NCBI GenBank assembly: GCA_001557505.1
Contig: LSAX01000009.1
Span: forward strand, 806,001 to 870,000
DNA from: Reticulascus tulasneorum
Lineage: Eukaryota > Ascomycota > Sordariomycetes > Glomerellales > Reticulascaceae
Length of the DNA: 64,000 nt
Direction: 5' to 3'
Shown here: piece after piece, positions 56,292 to 64,000 of the stretch
How positions within the stretch are numbered: the stretch's first letter is position 1
Layout: each line of letters starts with the position of its first letter
Notes under the pieces: generated by a model
Seen by the model: only the letters and a program-made list of their open reading frames with translations
What the model was told of the DNA's origin: nothing
The model's database searches: none
Translations under genes and position numbers: made by a program

Positions 56292-58402
56292 ATGCGTATC
56301 ACATCTGTCACCAGCGCGGTGGCCTTCACTGCCGCCACTGCGTTTGCAAAGGAGATGCCCAAGGATGAGTTTCGTGCTGCTGGTGAGGAAATCCCGGAGC
56401 AACCAACTCCGAAACTTGCTAATGAGAATCAGAGATCTTCGACTCGGGCGTTCGCCATGAGCAGATTATGAGCAAAAAGATGGTAAGGGCCAAGACATTC
56501 TAATATTTATGACTTCTTAAGCTTTGGGTCTAACAAAAGACGAAGGCCTACTGGAAGGCGGAGGAGGAGGCTGGCATAATGGACTCGTCTCAATGGCCCC
56601 GACTTAACTACACAAAATGTGTCAATGGCGTTGCCGCCGCAATCCCTGGCGACCCGTTGCATACGTTTAGGTGCAAGAATGTGAGTTTTCCATTTCGCAT
56701 GAAGATATCGTCTTAAGACTAATCATATTTCAAGACCGATTTGTATGACTTCATCAATCATGCATCTTTAGGTTCGCCCACGTCAGACACGCAGGGCAGG
56801 ACAGGCAGCTCTGCATGGGGCTGGACAGATCCCGAGTCGGAAAGAGAGTTTATCGGTGAGTTTATAGCGCATATCTGAGTCAAAGCAGGTCAGCATCGAC
56901 TGACTATCGCAGCTATGGGAATGTACGAGGGAACTGCGTTCATTGAGATCCTTCCCGAGGGCAAGATGTTTCAAGTTGGATTCCTGTAAGAACCCAACGA
57001 GAAGTCGCACTCAGGCGCCAACTAACTTCCCTCTAGTCCATCATACGCTCCCACAAGCGACCGCTCAATCTGGCACGAAATCCGTAGCTACAAGCACTAC
57101 ATGCTCATTGGTAGCGAGTTGGACAACCATGGAGTCCAAATCTTTGACATGGAGAAGGTATGTGGTTGCAATTCGCCATTGGCTTTGCCCAAATACCTAA
57201 TCAAGGCCATAGCTTCTTGACGTAGACCCGAGCGTTGCACCAGTTGTGTACGACAACGATGTCGATCTAACTGGCCACTTCAACGAGCTCCCAGCTGGTC
57301 GCAGTCACAACGTGGTCGTCAACGAGGAGGCGAACTACGGTGTTTCCGTTGGGGCTCAGCCTCGAACTCAAGATTGTCTGGGCGGGCTGATCTTTTTCGA
57401 TCTTACTGATCCTACAAAACCTGTCAGAGTGGGTTGCAACAAGGATGATGGCTACGTCCACGATGTAAGTTCCCCCAAACATGCCATCGGGCCAGTGACT
57501 GACGGGATTTACCACAGGCTCACTGTCTCATTTACCGCGGCCCCGATGTGAAGTACCAGGGAACCGACATTTGCTACGGTTACAACGAAGACACGCTGAC
57601 CATGTAAGTCTTTTACTCACATCACCAGAACTTAGACTAACTGAGCCTCAGCTACAACGTGACCGACAAGAACGCCTCTACCATCATCTCACGTACATCA
57701 TACGAAGGCGTGGCTTTCACCCACCAAGGTTGGGTCAACGACGTCAACAACCAAGAGTACATCTTTTTAGACGATGAATATGACGAGGAAGAGCTTGTGG
57801 GGCCTGCTGCCGACGGGTACCCTGTCACCTACATCTTTGACATTAAAAACCTCGAAGCCCCGAAGCAGACTGGCCTATACAAGGCAACCGTCAAGGGCAT
57901 TGACCACAACCAGTACGTTATCGATGGCCTGAACTACCAATCCAACTACGGCGCTGGGCTTCGCGTCTACGATGTTTCTTCTGTTCCCTCAGACCCTACC
58001 GGAAGCAGCGTCTGCGAAGTTGCATTTTTCGATATCTTCCCTGAAGATGATGACTCCGAAGGCGGCGGCGACATCTTCTTCTCCGGAACCTGGGCTTCTT
58101 ATGCGTACTTCAAGTCTGGTTACATTTTCGTCAACACCATTGAGCGAGGCGCGTTCCTTGTCAAAATGACAAAGCGCGACACGTGCAAGAAGACTTGCAC
58201 CTCTGACAACTGTCTTCGCGCTCTACGATCAACTTCGGTCCCGGGACGCTTGGAGGAGAGCCAGGAGTTCTGCAGAGAGTTTACCAAGACTTTCATCGCA
58301 GACGTTTCCGTGGTTCCCGAGTACGCTGCCAAGGCTTGCGCTACAAATGTCATTTCCAGGGTCAGCTCTGCCTGCTCATGTTTACCTACTCCTACCGCTT
58401 AG
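56292..58402 (+). CDS. Secreted choice-of-anchor B (LVIVD-repeat) protein, about 559 aa, nine exons
   Basis: The exons are 56292-56382, 56433-56482, 56546-56680, 56735-56855, 56913-56985, 57037-57157, 57213-57464, 57518-57603 and 57652-58402, all in phase. Exon 3 may instead start at 56540, adding two residues. The signal peptide is MRITSVTSAVAFTAATAFA. The body is a beta-propeller with the repeats typical of choice-of-anchor B proteins: LYDFINHASLGSPTSD, SAWGWTDPESEREFIAMGMY, WHEIRSYKHYMLIGSELDNH, GVQIFDMEKLLDVDPS, AHCLIYRGPDVKYQGTDIC, GVAFTHQGWVNDV, YIFDIKNLEAPKQTGLYKAT, DHNQYVIDGLNYQSNYGAGL. A C-terminal Cys-rich tail (RDTCKKTCTSDNCLRALRS) may hold it in the wall. No catalytic site is known. 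Fungal members are secreted and their task is unclear. Confidence 0.88.
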
Positions 58403-58855
58403 GTAAACCTGGAGTAAGAGCAGCGCGCACGCATGGATGGGATTGCTTTAGCAAAAAAAGAATAATGGGTATTGTTGTGATGTCGAAGTCGCCTTCTGAG
58501 GACGATGGCCACAGACAACGGAAGATAAATGAATCATAAACTACCTAATCTGCATCTTATCTTGCGAGAAACCCGCTTCATATTGTGATACGCCAGAGTG
58601 GCTAGCCCAAAGTGATGTGAGAAGATCCACAGGGATCACATACTGAGTAACAACCATGCGTTGCATTTCTCATTATCATGAGTCAAGTAGGAAGGGGCAC
58701 ACAGTCTCAGTATGAAGGCATAATCTGTCCGTTAAGAGATCGTTAACCATCAAGCATAGAATCCAAAGAGAGTAAGAGTCAGATAGATGAATGATCCGAA
58801 GAAATTGATCTACGAAGCATAATCATCCGAAACTTAAAGATATTCCTTGTTGTGT
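58403..58855. other. Convergent intergenic region
   Basis: Between the 3' ends of two genes. No coding signal. Confidence 0.4.
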
Positions 58856-61169
58856 TTACGCAGTAGACGCTTTTGCCCGTCTCAAAATCAACTCAGCTGC
58901 CTACGATATATTAGCATCCGATACCATAGCCTGACTGTAGCTTAGCACTCACCTTCTCGCCAATAGCATATGCTGTAGAGCTCGTGTGAGTCCCGGGCAG
59001 CAGTGTCATAATCGAGTTGTCCGCAACACTGAGCTTCTCCGTCCCGTAGACTCTTAGATCCGGTCCAACCACGCCGCCAAGTTCCAGAGGCGCAAGCGAA
59101 GCTGATCCAACAGGATGTCCGACAGTAGGCCGAATGCTTCTTCTAATGAACTCTGCGATCTCCTCATCTCCTTGAACCTGAGGCCCCGGCGATGTCTCCA
59201 CGGGATCGAGTGCCTCGACCATTGGCGCGGACGCCATAAGATCCCGAACGCCCCTCAAGAGCTCAATGTTGAGTTCAACATCGATCGGGTTCGAGAAAGC
59301 CCTGAAGTCAAAGATCGGCTCCATGTCACCCCTACCCGTAGCTTCGATGCCGTCATCGTCAGGTGAGATGTGGATCGTACCGCGGCTAAGGATCTTCAGT
59401 AGAACTATACTGAAAGATGAACCACCAGAGAAAGGCATCTCCAAAACAGCTGATCCATTTGATAGAAACTGTCGGGCGGTGGTTTTGACCTGTTCAGCAT
59501 AACCGGCGATGAGCGTTGGATGTAAGCCCTTGGGCAAGAACTCCTCAGGCTTCTGCGCTAGCAGTCTCGCAACAATATCGTCTGTTTTATTGGAGAAGAC
59601 ACGCAGAGGGAGAAATATTCCGCTGTTGACAAACGCGGAATATGGTCCTGCAGAACGGTTGAGGTTAGGCTATGAAGATCTTTGATTCTGGACCGGACCC
59701 ACCTGTGTGATTTGTTTTCCAAAGCTCGAGCGCCTCTGCAGCGAATGTCTGATTCGTATTCAAGGTTGCAGAAGTGGGCCACACTTCCTTGCGAACTGTC
59801 CCATCAAACAGTAGTGTTAGACACCGTATCTGAAGTCAGGCCCAATAATCAGCAACTCACAGTTGAATGAAACACTGTATATCATATGATCTTGAAGATT
59901 TCGCCCGACTCCTGGAAGGTCGACCTTGACCTGGACCCCAGCAGCCTCTAGAACTTCCTTAGGACCGATGCCACTTCTTTGCAGTACCTGTGGAGTATGG
60001 ACTGCGCCAGCAGATACTACAACCTCCTTCTTGGCTCTGATCTCCAAGGCAGTCTCTGGCATCGGGCCGTCTCGTGGAGTGATCCGGACTCCCTCGGCAA
60101 TCCAGACATCAGAGTCGATCGTGAGAGGCGAAGTCGTTATTACTTGTGTGACACGATGGCCTGGCAGAAGGTGGAAGTTTGGTCGATGAGCTGGCCCACC
60201 TTCAACCTCGTAGTGTCCCAGCTTGGAGTATGATCTGGTTCCTGTAGCCGGATCCATAGAGTTGGGGCACCAGAAAACACCGACTGCATTTCCATCTGCG
60301 CCCTCTATCGGAAACTCCAAGCCAGGCACCTTCTTAAATGCGTTCCACATGAGTTCTGTGACGATAATCAGAAACTGCTTGGCAAAAAGGAGTTTGCAAA
60401 CAAAACGCCGCTGGCTTACGTTGAATCGGCCACTGGAAAGGACGATAGCTGGAGTGGATAGGAGTCGTCCCGTTACCATATGCCGCTTCGGCGTCAAATG
60501 TCATTCCGTACTCTTCCTGCATCTCCTTAGAGGGTGGATGAAACGTGACGCTCTTCTTGAAAGCTGGCAGAATGTTCTTCCAGCCCCATTCCTTGCCAAA
60601 CTCCTCTCGATGTTTCTCGCCCGCCGCATCTACCCAAGAGTCGTAGTCCTCGGCGGTGCCACGGTCAAAAAACATGCCATTGACAGCAGAGCTGCCACCC
60701 ACTACCGCCCCGGCAGCAACGGCAATACGGACATTGTTGAGTCCCGTCTGGGGTACTGATGAGACATTGTACATGCGGCTACCAGAACTATACTCTTCAA
60801 TCCCATTGCCTCGTTCGGGGACTGCGATCGCCGTAATGGAGTGAGACGAGTCTAGATAGCCGTACTCTACGACTAGCACAGTATCTGATGGTTAGGTCAG
60901 TAAACATATCGTAAAACCACAGGTGGTGTTGAGACTGCACATTCTCCATTCTCGCTCAGCCTATCTGCCACTGTCAACCCGGCCGTTCCAGCACCGATGA
61001 CAATGTAGTCATATTCATCGAGAAGTTCGGTTTGCCGCTCGATGACGGTTGCCTCCGTCGCATGAGCAGGAAGGGCGGCCACAGATTGAAAGAGAAATGT
61101 GGAAAGGGTCAGAGCTGCAAGTGGGAAGAGACCCCGGCTACGTCGTAGGGTTGTTGATGTTGGGGCCAT
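58856..61169 (-). CDS. Secreted GMC oxidoreductase (FAD), about 659 aa, seven exons
   Basis: The exons are 61169-60941, 60884-60420, 60355-59876, 59829-59810, 59748-59703, 59647-58953 and 58900-58856. A signal peptide follows SRG (LFPLAALTLSTFLFQSVAAL). The FAD-binding start is DYIVIGAGTAGLTVADRLSE, then TVLVVEYG, the GMC signature region AAGAVVGGSSAVNGMFFDRG, and VVVSAGAVHTPQVLQRSGIG (GMC signature 2), NLQDHMIY. The active-site His is in TVGHPVGSASLAPLELGG; the second His is in LPGTHTSSTAYAIGEKAAEL. It oxidises an alcohol or sugar outside the cell, with oxygen or a quinone as acceptor; the exact class (aryl-alcohol, glucose or other) is open. The fourth exon (20 nt) is uncertain, since another GTGAGT donor lies 14 nt downstream. 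Distant from the AA8 gene. Confidence 0.88.
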
Positions 61170-61240
61170 TGTTAACCGACCAAGGCTTGGCGCTTGAACG
61201 TCAGCAACGCATGCTGAAGGGTTTCAAAGGTTTACCTCGC

Positions 61241-61250
61241 CTTATATAAA
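61241..61250 (-). promoter_or_regulatory. TATA box upstream of the GMC gene
   Basis: Reads GTTTATATAA on the minus strand, about 72 nt upstream of the ATG at 61169. Confidence 0.5.
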
Positions 61251-63068
61251 CACCGTCTATAAACATGATCTGCTACAAGTCGACTACTTCAATGTGAGGT
61301 TGCATGGTGGTCAGATGCCATTGTGCCTGAATGGGCCAGTCAGCTTCTCCACTTGGAATACTCGAGAACGCAGAGTTGTGCCGGCAGTTACGCAGGATGA
61401 GGTTAGGTGACAGTAGCCAAGAAAAAAAGTCGGCGACAGATGTAGATACAGAACATTGTCCTCCCGGGCATGCCACCGTTGTGTGTTGGTGCTGTGCCAT
61501 GCCTGCGGTGTGGGGTTACATTCCTTCCACACATCCTCCCTAAAGGGAGTGTTTTGGATGATCAGGACTCATGGGTTCCCTTGTTCTTCACCACCCTTGT
61601 CAAAATGCAGGCTTACGTGTAAGGGAAGCGGAAGGCTTCTAGAACAGACAAAAGGTATCTCCGACCCTGGAATTGTGTTGCCTACGTGTATCCCAGAGGT
61701 TTCTTTCAAAGGATTTAGCAGCAACCATCTTATTACCATGCAAACAGGGGTAGGGGTTGCAGACAAGCGGCGGTGTATTATTCTGGAATCTTTGAGTCTC
61801 CGCCGTCTCGCAGACGGCACGGGTTACAGCACCTGCAGCAAAGAAGGCGACTCTAGGCGTAATTTAAACATGCTCATCAATAAGTTGGTACGACCTGACA
61901 ATGAGCAGCAATACTGGGACTGTCACCGGTGTCGGATACGGGCCGTCCGCGGGTGATATAATGTGCAGGATCGGGGTTAACTGGGTCGGATCCGCACCCA
62001 GGAAAGGATAAACTGACGCAAGGATTTGGGATGCAGTGGGCACCAGTTACATAACCACGCAGTAGTAGCACATGGTGAGTTATAGCCCGTGAAATTAAAT
62101 GTGGACGTTGTGAATACCTACCTAGGCTATGGTACTTCTTAGATTTATTTGATGAAGTCTTGGCCAACACATTTAAACGTAACGGCAGCACCGGATTGAG
62201 AGCATTATATGATCCATGGGGTCATGGCAATAATGCACGATGCTGAATCATCACTTAACGGTTAAGAGGATTGCCCAGGAGATGGCGTGCTTCATGCTAC
62301 CTGATGCGCATGTTCGACGACTGCTACTTAGGATTAATCCATATGACTGGGTGCATCCTTTGCCACGCCTCGTTTTGGTGCGCAGTCTCTTGATCATTTA
62401 AGATAGACTGCATATTACGCATCAGCTATTTAGGTTGTATGGCAGACGGAGTTCATGTTCATAGCGAATACCGAGAGACTGTGAGGGTGACACGTTATGA
62501 GCTCTCAGCAACCGAGAAACCCCAGAGTACATCTCAGCCTTGCAGAAAGACAGGCGCTGGGCCATTTATCTGAATCAGTCAACATCAAGGCCTTCAAAGG
62601 CTCGGCTTGAGAGCAAGCAGCGGTTCGCTGATCTGAACATCCCATGTAACAAAACTTGAGAAATGTACGCAGTGCTACGAAAGAAAAGAAAAGAGGAGTG
62701 TCTACTGGGGTTAGGGTAACGGATAAAACCCGGCTAATCCATCACCGGGAACCAGTAACCGTGGCGCCCTGGCTGGGTGGGTCCAGCCGGCTGCACCTGC
62801 AGGGCCTTAAGGCTGCAGTGGACGAGGCTTGCGTGCCTCCTTGTCAGCGAGACGGGCCATTAAGGCAGCCAACCCGTGCTCGGTCAAGAAAATCGCCTCA
62901 CCTTACCGTGTTCAACAACTCAACTCGAAATGCCTGGATTATCCTAACAGTCGCGCAAACCAGGTCGTTATAATAGTGGCCTCGGGAGCAGCCTTTGCGG
63001 TATCAATATCCCACATCGCCAACTGCGACATCCCGCATCCTGTGCGGACCCCTATACCACTAGCCACA
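61251..63068. other. Intergenic region
   Basis: 1.8 kb with no supported gene. The frame of the DOT1 start codon is open upstream to 62829 but reads unlike protein, so the ATG at 63069 is preferred. Confidence 0.4.
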
Positions 63069-64000
63069 ATGCCTCTCTTCGGCGGAAAGAACAAGTTCAA
63101 CACAAAACCACCGACGATCCGAATCGAGAAAGTCGCCATAGACAAGCCGAAACCCAGGTCCTTCGCGACAACCTCTGCAAAATCCTCCCCGCGCGCATCG
63201 CCAAAACCTAGACTTCCTCAGCGGCAGAGCGCGTCGCCGTACCCCTCCTCGGACGAGAAGCGGCTCGAGCGCAAGCGCAAGACAGCCAGCGCTGGACCAG
63301 CGCGGGTCACTTTTGATAAAGATTCCGATGCGGAAGATGGGGACGACTGGATGCAGCGGCTGGAGCCTGCTAAGCGACAACGACTTGACGATGGGCGGTT
63401 CGTGGACGAGAACCGGGTTCTAGCCCACGCCCCGGCGTTTACTGGCGAGGAGAAAGATTTGAAATTTGTACATGCCGCCGAAATAGCAAATCTAGGGTTG
63501 AAATGCGCACCACTCGAAGGAGTGGCCGAGGATGATGTACTCGTCAAGCTCCAGTATCCCAGCATACACAGACTAGAAAGGTCAGCCATCCCCGTCCCCG
63601 TTGGATGACACAGCTAATCCCGGGTGCAGATACGAGCTTGTACGCGGCCATGACAAGATCGATACCGTCACAAGCATCATTCAAGTGATCCAACACGTCG
63701 CCGAAGTATATCTCACGACAAAAAACGCAGAAGCATTCACAGAGCCACAACAGGGCTTGATTCGACGACTGAAGAGGACATCGGTGACGAGGGAGTGGAG
63801 TGCATTCAAAGCGGCATTAAGTGAGACCAATAAGAAGATTCTCTCTCTTGCAAAAGATGGTACGATATTAAAGAACCTCAACGATCGACGAGAACTGCCT
63901 CGGGACCTAGTCGAATTCATCCTTACGCAAGTCTATGACCGAACGGTGGCACTGAAGGTCGAGGCGCTCAGCAAATACAAGAACGGAAGTGACAACGTCT
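63069..64000 (+). CDS. DOT1 histone H3-K79 methyltransferase, N-terminal part (runs off the window)
   Basis: Exon 1 is 63069-63580 and exon 2 starts at 63630; AG+A joins in phase (HRLE-RYELVRG). Residues 1-110 are basic and disordered (MPLFGGKNKFNTKPPTIRIE, KVAIDKPKPRSFATTS, RLERKRKTASAGPARVTF), typical of the DNA-binding tail of fungal Dot1. Then comes the helical lead-in to the catalytic domain: TSIIQVIQHVAEVYLTT, GLIRRLKRT, LPRDLVEFILTQVYDRTVAL, and KYKNGSDNV at the edge. In relatives this last stretch comes directly before the SAM-binding part, which lies beyond 64000. DOT1 methylates Lys79 of H3 in active chromatin and is universal in fungi, so this end of the window is core genome. The truncation is only the window edge. 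Confidence 0.85.

Noticed and set aside
59810..59829. Frameshift in the GMC gene between NLQDHMIY and TFAAEALELW
   Set aside because: A 46-nt intron, a 20-nt exon and a second intron restore the frame, so pseudogene status is not needed, though cDNA would have to confirm it.
52763..61169. Secondary-metabolite cluster (dioxygenase, GMC oxidoreductase)
   Set aside because: No polyketide synthase, NRPS, terpene synthase or dedicated transporter is present, and the GMC enzyme is secreted.

Overview
This window looks like nuclear DNA of a filamentous ascomycete (Pezizomycotina); I cannot name the genus. The evidence is short spliceosomal introns of mostly 46-75 nt with GT-AG borders and CTAA/CTGA-type branch sites, widely spaced monocistronic genes, and typical Pezizomycotina families: a HET-domain protein, a Zn2Cys6 regulator, WSC, BIM1-like, AA8 and choice-of-anchor B proteins. 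Multi-exon models were rebuilt by hand. In almost every case the exon phases add up exactly, and that is the main support for them. No mobile element, CRISPR array, rRNA or convincing intact tRNA was seen.

Layout. 0.6-1.1 kb: small secreted protein (-). 4.5-7.1 kb: 13-exon amino acid permease (-). 7.5-7.8 kb: possible remnant of a cysteine-containing gene. 8.0-11.6 kb: large beta-propeller-like protein (+). 12.3-15.7 kb: 12-exon secreted subtilase (-). 17.0-19.0 kb: HET-domain protein with an N-terminal membrane anchor (-). 19.8-20.4 kb: secreted DUF3237-like protein (-). 21.6-22.9 kb: F-box protein (+). 24.2-30.2 kb: four secreted or wall proteins, namely a small secreted protein, a BIM1-like membrane protein, a GPI-type Ser/Thr-rich protein and a double Cys-motif protein. 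32.9-36.5 kb: an 11-exon protein joining a WSC domain to a subtilisin protease. 36.9-37.4 kb: decayed ankyrin sequence. 38.1-41.8 kb: secreted AA8 cytochrome and a pepsin-like protease with a damaged splice site. 42.1-45.9 kb: secreted alpha/beta-hydrolase divergent from a Zn2Cys6 regulator. 46.4 kb: tRNA-like remnant. 46.9-48.0 kb: ACC deaminase (-). 48.8-51.6 kb: two unrecognised proteins. 52.8-54.1 kb: TauD/TfdA dioxygenase. 54.8-55.2 kb: probably frameshifted small secreted protein. 56.3-58.4 kb: secreted choice-of-anchor B protein. 58.9-61.2 kb: secreted GMC oxidoreductase (-). 63.1 kb to the edge: N-terminal part of DOT1 histone H3K79 methyltransferase, a housekeeping gene.

How the genes fit together. 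About thirteen of the roughly twenty-four intact genes have a signal peptide. They include two subtilisin-type proteases, one aspartic protease, an esterase-like hydrolase, redox proteins (AA8, GMC, BIM1-like), wall-anchored proteins and effector-sized proteins. Together with ACC deaminase, which destroys the plant ethylene precursor, this suggests a fungus living on or in plants, with the window being mainly accessory and secretome-rich DNA. That ecological reading is inference. The most unusual single object is the WSC-subtilase fusion at 32906-36451.
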